DNA of 53,141 nucleotides from Clostridia bacterium (GTDB taxonomy: Bacteria; Bacillota; Clostridia; Oscillospirales; Acutalibacteraceae): positions 1 through 53,141 of the forward strand of contig JAFQRF010000040.1 of NCBI GenBank assembly GCA_017410195.1. The letters run 5' to 3'. Of this stretch, positions 8,562-16,378 are shown piece after piece. The notes under the pieces are model-generated. The model was not told the DNA's origin, made no database searches, and saw only the letters and a list, made by a program, of their open reading frames with translations. The position numbers and the translations under genes are program-made. Within the stretch, counting starts at the first letter, position 1. Each line of letters starts with the position of its first letter.

Positions 8562-8590
8562 TTCCATTTTTCGGGATGATGTGTTATAAT
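8562..8590 (+). promoter_or_regulatory. Probable promoter for the 8645 gene
   Basis: A perfect -10 TATAAT at 8585-8590 with a weak -35 TTCCAT 17 bp upstream. The leader that follows can form a CCCC/GGGG hairpin (about 8602-8620). Confidence 0.5.
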
Positions 8591-8644
8591 CCGATTATAC
8601 ATCCCCTGAATTTTTGGGGAAAATATAAAACGGAGGATAAAATA

Positions 8645-10036
8645 ATGACAAAAACAATCTCAGTAACAAAAAGAATGCTTGCAATGCTTCTTGCCGTTCT
8701 CATGATGTTTTCGGGAATGGCAGTTTCGGCAAGTGCAGGCGCAGCAACACCGAGCGATCCTGCTCCCGTTCCCACATCTGTTCCCGCTCCCACATTGACC
8801 AAGAGCGATGCAGACAAAACAATCACCGTTAAGCTCCCCGAGGTTGAAGGTTATGACGTTAAAATCCTTGTTGAGCCTTCGGCAAGCTATGTTGACCTCA
8901 ACAACGGCAATTGGCTTTATGTTAACCTTACTCCCGGCCAGAAGTACACCTTTAAGGCTTACATAATCAAGCCTAACAACGAGCCTCTTTATTCACCCGA
9001 AAAGGCGGAAACAATTAAGGACAAGCACACCACTCCTTCGGCACCCGTTGCAACAAAGGTTACTTCAACAACCATCACCGCAGCTAAGGTAACAGACTGC
9101 CAGTATAAGCTTGTAAGAGTAAGTGACCAGAAGGTTATATATAACTGGGGCGATACAGTCGTATTCGAAAAGCTTGCAGCAAATACCGCTTATCTCCTTT
9201 CAATCAGAAAGAAGGCTACTTCAACAAAATATGCAAGTGACCCCGTAAGCATCACTGTCAAGACTCTCAAGGCAGGCGATGCAAAAGCAGTCGGCAAGCC
9301 CGTTCTTGTTGACAAAACCAATACAACAATAATTGTTAAGTGCGCTGAAGGCGATGAAGACAAGAACATTGAATTCTCGATCGACAAGGGCAAAACCTGG
9401 CAGCATTCGGGCGAATTCAAGAACCTTAAGCCCAACACAATTTACGGCGTAATCGCAAGAAGAACATATGATTCCGCTCTTCAGGATCCCAACCCCTCAA
9501 GTGCAATTCTTGAAATCAGAACAAACTCAAAAGAGCGTTTCTCTGCATCTCTCACAAAGTGCAAATTCACTCTTGCTGAAGGCAGAGTTTACGCAAACGA
9601 GTTTATCGAGGTAACCGTTACCGGTGACGGTCCCGCAGATCTTTACCTTGCAGAATACGGCGATACAAGATACATTCCTTATTCTGTAAAGATTGACGAC
9701 AATGAATTTGAACTCGAGAACGGCAAGGGCGAAATTGTCCCCGGCAGCAATAATGCAAACAAGGAAATCCAGGCTACCGTTGTTTATACCGTAGAAAGAT
9801 ACGTCGGCGGCGGCGAATGGAGAGAAATGGGTACAATCGAATCCAAGCAGACAATCGAGGTCGGTCCCAACAAGAATATCTTCACCGTTATCGGCGAGTT
9901 CTTTGTTTCGGTATTTAACGTTTTGTTTGACACAATTCCCGATCTCATTCTCAGCACCGGCGGATTGTGGGAAAAGGGTCTTGCCCTTCTCTTCGGTATG
10001 TTCAGTGACCTCGGCGGCGGAACATCAACAAAATAA
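8645..10036 (+). CDS. Secreted FnIII-like domain protein (463 aa)
   Basis: Exported protein of unknown role. A Sec signal peptide covers about residues 1-32, with MLAVLMMFSGMAVSASAGAA before the likely cleavage site. A Pro/Thr linker and three FnIII-like domains follow (about 50-120, 125-205, 210-295; motifs NWLYVNLTPG and YNWGDTVVFEKL). A separate beta-rich region spans about 300-415, and the C-terminus is a hydrophobic, amphipathic stretch (about 420-455) ending in GGGTSTK. The first two domains are paralogous to those of the 3192-5675 protein. Start chosen at 8645 because CGGAGG stands just upstream; an in-frame ATG at 8576 lacks a site. Surface attachment through the C-terminal tail is a guess. 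Confidence 0.85.
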   Translation: MTKTISVTKRMLAMLLAVLMMFSGMAVSASAGAATPSDPAPVPTSVPAPTLTKSDADKTITVKLPEVEGYDVKILVEPSASYVDLNNGNWLYVNLTPGQKYTFKAYIIKPNNEPLYSPEKAETIKDKHTTPSAPVATKVTSTTITAAKVTDCQYKLVRVSDQKVIYNWGDTVVFEKLAANTAYLLSIRKKATSTKYASDPVSITVKTLKAGDAKAVGKPVLVDKTNTTIIVKCAEGDEDKNIEFSIDKGKTWQHSGEFKNLKPNTIYGVIARRTYDSALQDPNPSSAILEIRTNSKERFSASLTKCKFTLAEGRVYANEFIEVTVTGDGPADLYLAEYGDTRYIPYSVKIDDNEFELENGKGEIVPGSNNANKEIQATVVYTVERYVGGGEWREMGTIESKQTIEVGPNKNIFTVIGEFFVSVFNVLFDTIPDLILSTGGLWEKGLALLFGMFSDLGGGTSTK

Positions 10037-10075
10037 CCGTTAAACCGGAAAAGTATCTTAAATATCAAAACAGTA

Positions 10076-10112
10076 AAACGGCTTGTATGGTATTAACCTG
10101 CGCAAGCCGTTT
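10076..10112. terminator. Bidirectional terminator between convergent genes
   Basis: Arms AAACGGCTTG (10076-10085) and CAAGCCGTTT (10103-10112), between the 8645 gene and the leftward transporter gene. Confidence 0.75.
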
Positions 10113-10131
10113 CTATGTTAAAAATATGAAA

Positions 10132-10980
10132 TCAGAACATCATAAGAACTGTTGATACAAACGCAATTGCAGTTGAAATCAGAGTTTTCGGTGACGGCTT
10201 TTCTTTTCTGATAAGGCTGATTATCGTTGAAAAAACCATAACACCGCCGGTTGTTATCGGGAACTGAACCGAAGCGGGGAGAGAAACAAGTGCGATAAGG
10301 CAGAAAAGATTGCCGATTCCGTTGCAGAATGCATGACCTGCAACGCTGCCGAGAGATTTAAGCGAAATTTTTGCGATTTTTTTGTTTTTGATAAGCTGAT
10401 ACGCAAGGCAAATTACGAAAACGCATATGTTCACGGTTGCCATAAAGCTTTTGCTGTCAACGGCGAGAGCGGAATTTGACTGATGTATTTTCGAAAGCAC
10501 GCCGACCATGCCGTTAAGCACGAACACGCCGAAATAATATTTGAGATTATTGCCTTTTGTTGTACTTTTTTCAAAGCTGAGTGAGGTTGCAACGCCGATA
10601 AGTATAATACAGAAAATTTTGAAGATATTCAGCTTTTCGTTGCAGAAAATAACTCCGTAAGCAAGCGGAAGAAGCATTCCGCCGAGCATTGCATAAATGG
10701 AAAAAACCGAAAGATTCGCCGTCGCAAAGGATTTTAAGCTTGCGTAGTTGTAGCCGAGAACAACAACGGCATAAATTGCGGCAACAAGCACGGAAAACCA
10801 AGTGAATTCAAGCTTGAATCCGCTGAGAATCAGCATAATCAGAAAGCTGATTCCGTGAGTATATCCCGCAAAAATGACGGTTGAATCATCGCCGTCACCG
10901 TTGAACTTGCGGAACTGTTGGTTGAATAAAAACTGCATTGCAAACAAAAGCGCTGCAGTTGTGAGAAGTACATACATCAT
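10132..10980 (-). CDS. DMT-superfamily (EamA-like) membrane transporter (282 aa)
   Basis: Integral membrane protein with about ten hydrophobic segments along its whole length (for example LLTTAALLFAMQFLF, VLVAAIYAVVVLGYNYA, VMVFSTIISLI, LISTAIAFVSTVLMM). Length and topology fit the drug/metabolite transporter superfamily, and a Pro near ASVQFPITTGGVMVF matches the family's second repeat. Two adjacent Met codons are possible starts; AAGGAG lies about 10 nt upstream. It reads alone, convergent with the 8645 gene. Substrate unknown. Confidence 0.8.
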   Translation of the reverse strand: MMYVLLTTAALLFAMQFLFNQQFRKFNGDGDDSTVIFAGYTHGISFLIMLILSGFKLEFTWFSVLVAAIYAVVVLGYNYASLKSFATANLSVFSIYAMLGGMLLPLAYGVIFCNEKLNIFKIFCIILIGVATSLSFEKSTTKGNNLKYYFGVFVLNGMVGVLSKIHQSNSALAVDSKSFMATVNICVFVICLAYQLIKNKKIAKISLKSLGSVAGHAFCNGIGNLFCLIALVSLPASVQFPITTGGVMVFSTIISLIRKEKPSPKTLISTAIAFVSTVLMMF

Positions 10981-11028
10981 ATCGATATTTCTCCTTGTTT
11001 ATGGTCTGGAGGTCATAATATAAATCAC

Positions 11029-11129
11029 GTGCCGCAAGGCACATATCGCACCGTCAGGTATATCGCACACAAAAGTGTATATCGCAATCCGTGAGGATTT
11101 ATATCACTGTGTTGCGTGTCAGCAACACA
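11029..11129. repeat. Tandem array of five mini-hairpins separated by ATATCGC
   Basis: Stems with different sequences alternate with a constant 7-8-nt spacer. The hairpins are GTGCC-gcaa-GGCAC (11029-11042), ACC-gtca-GGT (11050-11059), ACAC-aaaa-GTGT (11067-11078), AATCC-gtga-GGATT (11086-11099) and TGTGTTGC-gtgtca-GCAACACA (11108-11129). The spacers are ATATCGC three times, then TATATCAC. The last unit supplies the final codons and stop of the leftward rlmD-like gene. Confidence 0.85.
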
Positions 11130-12277
11130 ACACACTCTATATGATTCGTATGAGGAAACATATCCACGGGGCAGATTTTTCTGACCTTGTATCCTTTGTG
11201 AGTGAGCATATTGAGGTCACGGGCGAGAGTTTCCGGATTACAGGAAATATATACAACTCTTTCCGGAGCGGCAACCGCAAGCGAATCAATGAATTTTTTA
11301 CTGCTTCCCGAACGGGGCGGGTCCATAAAAACAACATCAAACTTCTCGCCGTTTTCGGCAAGTTCCTGCATAAAATCGCCCGCATCGGCGCAGTAAAAAC
11401 GTGCATTTTCCATGCCGTTGCGCTTGCAGTTCGAGATTGCATCCTTGACAGCATCGCGGTTGAGTTCAACGCCGATAACCTTGCCCGCTGTTTTTGCGGC
11501 AACAAGACCGATTGTTCCGATTCCGCAGTATGCGTCGAGAACGCTCGTGCTTTTATCAAGCTGAGCAAGCTCCATCGCTTTGCCGTAGAGCTTTTCCGTC
11601 TGCACGGGGTTAATCTGATAAAATGATTTTGGAGAAATTCTGAAAACACAGCCGCAGAGGGTATCTTCAATATAACCGTTGCCGTAAAGCACTTCTTCTT
11701 TTTCACCGAGAACAAGATTTGTGTCCTTCGGGTTGATATTGAGCACAACCGTTGTGATTTCGGGGTGCTTTTCAAGAAGCGCGGCAGTAAATTTCTTTTT
11801 CATCGGAAAATATCCGCTCGCGCCGACAAGCACAACCATAACCTCGCCGCTTGAAAATCCTCTTTTGACCAGCACGTGGCGGAGAAAACCCGTGCCTCTG
11901 TCTTCATCATAAGTCCATATTTTGAACTTAGGGAGCATTTCACGGATATCAACAATGATTTCATCGGCGGTAACATCCTCTGTCATGCAGCTGTCAACCG
12001 AAACTATTCTGTGACTGCCGGACTGATAAACGCCCGATATGATTTTTCCGCTTTTTGTTCTGCCGAATGCCGCCTGGACCTTGTTTCGGTAGTGATACGG
12101 ATTTTCCATGCCGATAATTTTTTCGACCTTGCCGAATTTCTTAAGAAGAATTTCGCATCTCGCCTGCTTCCATTTAAGCTGACGGTCATAAGTCATATTC
12201 TGAAGCTGGCATCCGCCGCATTTTTTTGCAAGCGGACACGCATCGGGGTTTGTTTTTATATTGGAAGTGTGTGACAT
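11099..12277 (-). CDS. rlmD: 23S rRNA (uracil-5-)-methyltransferase, RumA/RlmD family (392 aa)
   Basis: SAM-dependent m5U methyltransferase of 23S rRNA (RumA/RlmD/RlmCD family). N-terminal Cys residues in CPLAKKCGGCQLQN fit the 4Fe-4S cluster. The SAM motif is VLDAYCGIGTIGL, and FMDPPRSG plus VVYISCNPETLARDL carry the catalytic Cys and base region. No full TRAM domain is seen ahead of the cluster. Its ribosome binding site GAGG lies inside the last codons of cysK, with a 2-bp gap, so it is co-transcribed and probably translationally coupled. The last residues (TRNTVI) are encoded by the hairpin repeat that ends the gene. RlmC-like or dual RlmCD specificity cannot be told apart here. Confidence 0.92.
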   Translation of the reverse strand: MSHTSNIKTNPDACPLAKKCGGCQLQNMTYDRQLKWKQARCEILLKKFGKVEKIIGMENPYHYRNKVQAAFGRTKSGKIISGVYQSGSHRIVSVDSCMTEDVTADEIIVDIREMLPKFKIWTYDEDRGTGFLRHVLVKRGFSSGEVMVVLVGASGYFPMKKKFTAALLEKHPEITTVVLNINPKDTNLVLGEKEEVLYGNGYIEDTLCGCVFRISPKSFYQINPVQTEKLYGKAMELAQLDKSTSVLDAYCGIGTIGLVAAKTAGKVIGVELNRDAVKDAISNCKRNGMENARFYCADAGDFMQELAENGEKFDVVFMDPPRSGSSKKFIDSLAVAAPERVVYISCNPETLARDLNMLTHKGYKVRKICPVDMFPHTNHIECVVLLTRNTVI

Positions 12278-12279
12278 AA

Positions 12280-13212
12280 TTATTTTTCCTCAAACATAGG
12301 TGTTGAAAGATATCTTTCTCCGCCGTCGGGGAGAAGAACAACAATTTTTTTGCCTTCGTTTTCGGGGCATAAAGCAACTTTTGTTGCCGCATGAAGCGCC
12401 GCACCCGAAGAGATTCCGATAAGAATGCCTTCTGTTTTTACCGTCAGTCTTGCAGCTTCATAGGCTTCTTCGGTTGTGACGGTGATTATTTCATCATAGA
12501 TTTTTGTGTCAAGTATCGACGGGACAAAGCCTGCACCGATACCCTGCAAGCCGTGCGCACCTGCTCTGCCTTCGGAAAGGAAGGGCGAATCCGCAGGCTC
12601 AACGGCGATGATTTTTACGTCGGGATTTTTTTCTTTGAGGTATCTGCCGACACCTGTTACAGTTCCGCCCGTACCGACTCCCGCAACAAAAATGTCAACC
12701 TCACCGTCGGTATCATCCCATATTTCGGGACCGGTTGTTTTATAGTGTGCATCGGAATTTGACGGATTGTCAAACTGAGCAGGGATAAAGCTTCCTTCAA
12801 TCTCTTTTGCAAGCTCGTTTGCCTTTTCAATTGCACCTGCCATACCCTTCGCGCCGTCGGTCAGCACAAGCTCTGCACCGTAGGCGGCAAGAAGCTTTCT
12901 GCGCTCAATGCTCATCGTTTCGGGCATTGTGATGATGACCTTAAGACCCATCTGCGCCGCAACCGAAGCAATGCCGATGCCCGTGTTTCCGCTTGTAGGC
13001 TCAATTATAACCGAATCCTTTGTTATTTTTCCGCTTTCCATGGCAGAGCGGAGCATTTCGTATCCGACTCTGTCTTTTGCGCTGCCGGCAGGGTTGAGAT
13101 ATTCCGCTTTTACAAGAATTTCGGCGTAAGCTTCCGTGCTTTTTGCGTAGGAAGAAAAACGTATGAGCGGAGTGTTGCCGATAACCTCGGCGGCATTATT
13201 ATAAATTTTCAA
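12280..13212 (-). CDS. cysK: Cysteine synthase A (O-acetylserine sulfhydrylase)
   Basis: Makes cysteine from O-acetylserine and sulfide (PLP-dependent). The PLP Lys is in NPAGSAKDRV, the substrate loop is PTSGNTGIG, the phosphate-binding Gly loop is GVGTGGTVTG, and GISSGAA completes the site. Length about 310 residues is normal. Start: a TTG at 13212 stands 7 nt behind a near-perfect GAGGTGAT; the alternative GTG at 13221 overlaps that site and is less likely. First gene of a two-gene operon with rlmD. Serine from serA/serC in this window would feed this pathway through serine acetyltransferase, which is not present here. Confidence 0.95.
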   Translation of the reverse strand: MKIYNNAAEVIGNTPLIRFSSYAKSTEAYAEILVKAEYLNPAGSAKDRVGYEMLRSAMESGKITKDSVIIEPTSGNTGIGIASVAAQMGLKVIITMPETMSIERRKLLAAYGAELVLTDGAKGMAGAIEKANELAKEIEGSFIPAQFDNPSNSDAHYKTTGPEIWDDTDGEVDIFVAGVGTGGTVTGVGRYLKEKNPDVKIIAVEPADSPFLSEGRAGAHGLQGIGAGFVPSILDTKIYDEIITVTTEEAYEAARLTVKTEGILIGISSGAALHAATKVALCPENEGKKIVVLLPDGGERYLSTPMFEEK

Positions 13213-13301
13213 AGTAATCACCTCAGTCTATAAAAGTATATCAACACAGTTAAATTCCGTCAAGAGAAGTATATAAAAATTTTTGGTAAAATTGAACAAT
13301 T

Positions 13302-13386
13302 TTTACCCTTTAAAATTTACATTCGATAAAAATATTTTTCCTTGAAATAGTTAAATAAAACAGTATAATGAAGTTAAAAGGGTAAA
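13302..13386 (+). promoter_or_regulatory. Promoter of the 13421 operon flanked by inverted TTTACCCTTT sites
   Basis: TTGAAA (13342-13347), 16-bp spacer, TATAAT (13364-13369). The 10-mer TTTACCCTTT at 13302-13311 is repeated exactly inverted at 13377-13386 (AAAGGGTAAA), so the promoter is bracketed by two half sites. A looping or cooperative operator is possible; no regulator gene is adjacent. Confidence 0.6.
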
Positions 13387-13420
13387 TGTAACCTAATCTG
13401 TTTTTAAGGAGATTTTTAAC

Positions 13421-14512
13421 ATGGCAGAAAAAGTAAAGATTGGTATAATCGGATGCGGCGGCATCGCAAACGGAAAGCACCTTCGTGCAATTTCGAGCAT
13501 TGACTTCCTTGAACCCGTTGCATTCTGCGATATTATTGAAGAAAGAGCTATCGAAACCGCAAAGAAATACGGCGGTGAGGATGCAAAAATTTATACGGAT
13601 TATAAAGAGCTTCTCAAGAATGAAGAAATCGTTGCGGTTCATGTATGTACTCCCAACAAGTCCCACAGCTTCATTACCATCGATGCTCTCGAAGCAGGCA
13701 AGCATGTTCTCTGCGAAAAGCCCATGGCAAAAACCTACGCAGAAGCAAAGGCTATGTATGAAGCATCGGTAAGAACAGGCAAGGTTCTTTCAATCGGCTA
13801 TCAGTCACGCTGGAGAGGCGATTCGCTCTATCTTAAGGAATGCTGCGAAAACGACGAATTCGGCGAAATCTACTACGCAAGAGCTCTTGCGCTCCGCAGA
13901 AGAGCTGTTCCCACCTGGGGCGTATTCCTCAACGAAGAAGAGCAGGGCGGCGGTCCGCTTATCGATATCGGTACTCACGCACTCGACCTTACCCTCTGGA
14001 TGATGAACAACTACAAGCCCAAGATGGTTGTCGGCACAACCTTCAAAAAGCTCGGCGACCAGAAGAGAACAGCCAACGCATGGGGCGACTGGGATCCCGA
14101 AAAGTATACCGTTGAAGATTCCGCTTTCGGTTTTGTTGTTATGGAAAACGGCGCAACCATAAGCGTTGAATCCGCATGGGCGCTCAATATCGCTGATCCC
14201 TGCGAAGCTTCAACTCTTATCGCAGGCGTCAAGGGCGGCGCAGATATGCTCGGCGATGACCTTCGCATCAACTACGTAAAGAACGGCAGACAGGTTATCG
14301 AAACTCCCAACTTTGACGCAGGCGGCGTTGCATTCTATGAGGGTGCAAGCGACAGACCCGAAGAACTCGAATGCCGTGCATTCTATGATGCTGTTCTCAA
14401 CGGTGCAGAGCTTCGCACAAAGCCCGAGCAGGCTATGGTAGTCACTCAGATTCTCGAAGCTATCTATGAATCCGCAAAAACAGGCAAGCCCGTATATATC
14501 AACAACGACTAA
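13421..14512 (+). CDS. Gfo/Idh/MocA family oxidoreductase (363 aa)
   Basis: NAD(P)-dependent sugar-type oxidoreductase. The Rossmann motif is GIIGCGGIANGKH, the EKP motif is in VLCEKPMAK, and the catalytic block GGGPLIDIGTHALDLTLWMM keeps both Asp and His, unlike the 5787 paralogue. TAAGGAG precedes the ATG. First gene of the 13421-18005 operon, followed after 12 bp by an isomerase-like TIM-barrel gene. Substrate unknown; inositol, glycoside or uronate derivatives are typical for the family. Confidence 0.92.
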   Translation: MAEKVKIGIIGCGGIANGKHLRAISSIDFLEPVAFCDIIEERAIETAKKYGGEDAKIYTDYKELLKNEEIVAVHVCTPNKSHSFITIDALEAGKHVLCEKPMAKTYAEAKAMYEASVRTGKVLSIGYQSRWRGDSLYLKECCENDEFGEIYYARALALRRRAVPTWGVFLNEEEQGGGPLIDIGTHALDLTLWMMNNYKPKMVVGTTFKKLGDQKRTANAWGDWDPEKYTVEDSAFGFVVMENGATISVESAWALNIADPCEASTLIAGVKGGADMLGDDLRINYVKNGRQVIETPNFDAGGVAFYEGASDRPEELECRAFYDAVLNGAELRTKPEQAMVVTQILEAIYESAKTGKPVYINND

Positions 14513-14524
14513 GGTGAAAATATA

Positions 14525-15250
14525 ATGAAAATTGCAGTTCAGGTCTATTCGGTAAGAGACCATATAAACGATACCGAAACTCTCCTCAAGGCTCTTGAGG
14601 AAATAAAAAAAATCGGATATGACGGCGTTGAATTCGCAGGATATTTCAACACCGATGCCGCAACAATCAAGGCAAAGCTTGACGAAGTCGGTCTCGTTGC
14701 AGTCGGCTCACATATGGGTCTTGACGATTTCAAGGAAGATAAGCTTGCCGAAACAATCGAATTTGCAAACACTCTCGGCCTGAAGGCTGTCGGAGTAGGC
14801 GGCGCACCTCATTCAACAATGGAAGAGGCTGTCAATACCGGTGACGTACTCGGTGCGGCTGAGAAGTATGCCATGGAAAAATACGGCATGAAGGTTTATT
14901 ATCATAACCATTGTGAGGAGTTTGTTGCTCTTGAAAACGGCCTTTATCCCATTGACGTTATCGGAGACAGATGCTCGCTCGAAATCGATACATACTGGAG
15001 CTTCCACGCAGGTCAGGATAACTATAAGCTTCTGACCGAAAAGAAGGATAATATTGTTCTTCTTCATGTCAAGGACGGCGTCGACGGTAAGCCCAAGGCT
15101 CTCGGCGAGGGCAACAATGACCTTGCAACAGTTGTCAAGGCTGCCAAGGATATCGGCATGGAGTGGCTTATTGTTGAAAACGATGACCCCGTACCTACCG
15201 GATTTGAGGATATCGCAAGAAGCATCAAATATATTAAAGGCATAATCTGA
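14525..15250 (+). CDS. Sugar phosphate isomerase/epimerase-like TIM barrel (241 aa)
   Basis: Compact xylose-isomerase-like TIM barrel closely resembling the 7075 protein: both begin with QVYSVRD or QLYSVRD, then share GYDGVEFAG, YYHNHCEEF or LYHNHDFEF, the EIDT block, LHVKD or HLKD, and VEND or VEQD. These supply the divalent metal ligands. The ribosome binding site (AAGGTG) is modest and overlaps the end of the upstream oxidoreductase context. It is the second gene of the operon; a MITE-like repeat begins 3 bp after its stop, the same arrangement as in the 7902-5787 operon. Confidence 0.9.
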   Translation: MKIAVQVYSVRDHINDTETLLKALEEIKKIGYDGVEFAGYFNTDAATIKAKLDEVGLVAVGSHMGLDDFKEDKLAETIEFANTLGLKAVGVGGAPHSTMEEAVNTGDVLGAAEKYAMEKYGMKVYYHNHCEEFVALENGLYPIDVIGDRCSLEIDTYWSFHAGQDNYKLLTEKKDNIVLLHVKDGVDGKPKALGEGNNDLATVVKAAKDIGMEWLIVENDDPVPTGFEDIARSIKYIKGII

Positions 15251-15253
15251 ATC

Positions 15254-15370
15254 AATGAATAATGAATAGTGAAAAATGAATAATTAAGGATAGGCTCCGC
15301 CTATGACCGATTTTATATTGGCGGCGCAGCCCCTTAATTTTTCATTCTTCATTTTTAATTTTTCATTTTA
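15254..15370. repeat. MITE-like repeat, copy B (about 117 bp)
   Basis: AATGAATAATGAATAG-type left end and a matching inverted AT-rich right end flank the core hairpin ATAGGC-TCC-GCCTAT and the segment TATGACCGATTT. It is homologous to copy A at 6953-7071, inverted. TAAGGAG for the next gene starts at its right edge, so the element sits inside the operon without breaking it. Confidence 0.75.
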
Positions 15371-15384
15371 TAAGGAGAAAAACC

Positions 15385-16350
15385 ATGAAACTCGGAGTAT
15401 TCACAACCTTACTTTCAAACCTCTCGCTTGAAGAGGCGCTCAAATATTTCAAGTCACTCGGCATCGAGATGGTCGAAATCGGCTGCGGCGGCTACCCCGG
15501 AAATGCTCATGCAAATCCCGAGGAGCTTCTCAACGACGACGCAAAGTTTGAAGAATTCAAGGCTCTTATCAAGAAATATGATGTTGAAATCAGCGCACTT
15601 TCATGCCACGGTAACCCCGTGCATCCCAACAAAGAAATTGCCGCGGATTATGACAAAACAATCAGAAACACAATTCTTCTTGCTGAAAAGCTCGGTCTTC
15701 ATCAGATCAATACTTTCTCGGGCTGCCCCGGTGACTGCGAAACAGCAAAGTATCCCAACTGGGTAACCTGCCCATGGCCCAATGATTTCGGCGAAATCCT
15801 TGAGTGGCAGTGGAACGAAGTTCTTATTCCCTACTGGAAAGATCTTGTTGAATTTGCAAAGGCTCACGGCGTTAACAAAATCGCTCTCGAGCTTCACCCC
15901 GGATTCTGCGTTTATAACACCGAATCTCTCCTTCGTCTCCGCGAGGCGGTAGGTCCCGAAATCGGTGCAAACTTTGACCCGAGCCACCTTATCTGGCAGG
16001 GTATGGACCCCGTTGCCTGCATCCGCAAGCTCGGCGATGCAATCTTCCATTTCCACGCAAAGGACACAAAGATTGATAAGTATAACACCGCTGTCAACGG
16101 CGTGCTTGACAATAAGCCCTACGGCGATGAAATCAACCGTTCGTGGATATTCCGTACAATCGGCTACGGCAACGACAATGCATACTGGAAAGAAATTATC
16201 TCAAATCTCCGTATGGTCGGTTATGACTATGCTATCAGCATTGAACACGAAGACTCACTTATGAGCCAGAATGAAGGTCTTTCAAAGGCAGTTTCATTCC
16301 TCAAAAATATAATTCTCACCGAATCCACAGGCGAAATGTGGTGGGTATGA
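15385..16350 (+). CDS. Sugar phosphate isomerase/epimerase family TIM barrel (321 aa)
   Basis: Longer TIM-barrel isomerase-like protein. Metal ligands lie in IALELHPGF, NFDPSHLIW, HFHAKDTK and ISIEHEDS, and the N-terminal CHGNPVHP loop is typical of the branch that accepts larger substrates. TAAGGAG and good spacing support the ATG at 15385. Third gene of the operon; a RAYT gene follows 28 bp after its stop. Probable roles are isomerisation or epimerisation of a keto-sugar, or cleavage of an oxidised glycoside made by the neighbouring oxidoreductases. The specific reaction is not known. Confidence 0.9.
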   Translation: MKLGVFTTLLSNLSLEEALKYFKSLGIEMVEIGCGGYPGNAHANPEELLNDDAKFEEFKALIKKYDVEISALSCHGNPVHPNKEIAADYDKTIRNTILLAEKLGLHQINTFSGCPGDCETAKYPNWVTCPWPNDFGEILEWQWNEVLIPYWKDLVEFAKAHGVNKIALELHPGFCVYNTESLLRLREAVGPEIGANFDPSHLIWQGMDPVACIRKLGDAIFHFHAKDTKIDKYNTAVNGVLDNKPYGDEINRSWIFRTIGYGNDNAYWKEIISNLRMVGYDYAISIEHEDSLMSQNEGLSKAVSFLKNIILTESTGEMWWV

Positions 16351-16378
16351 GTTTTGCGGAGCAAAACAGTGAAATGAT

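Noticed and set aside
11075-11626. 183-codon rightward open frame
   Set aside because: Antisense shadow of the rlmD gene, which has full family motifs.
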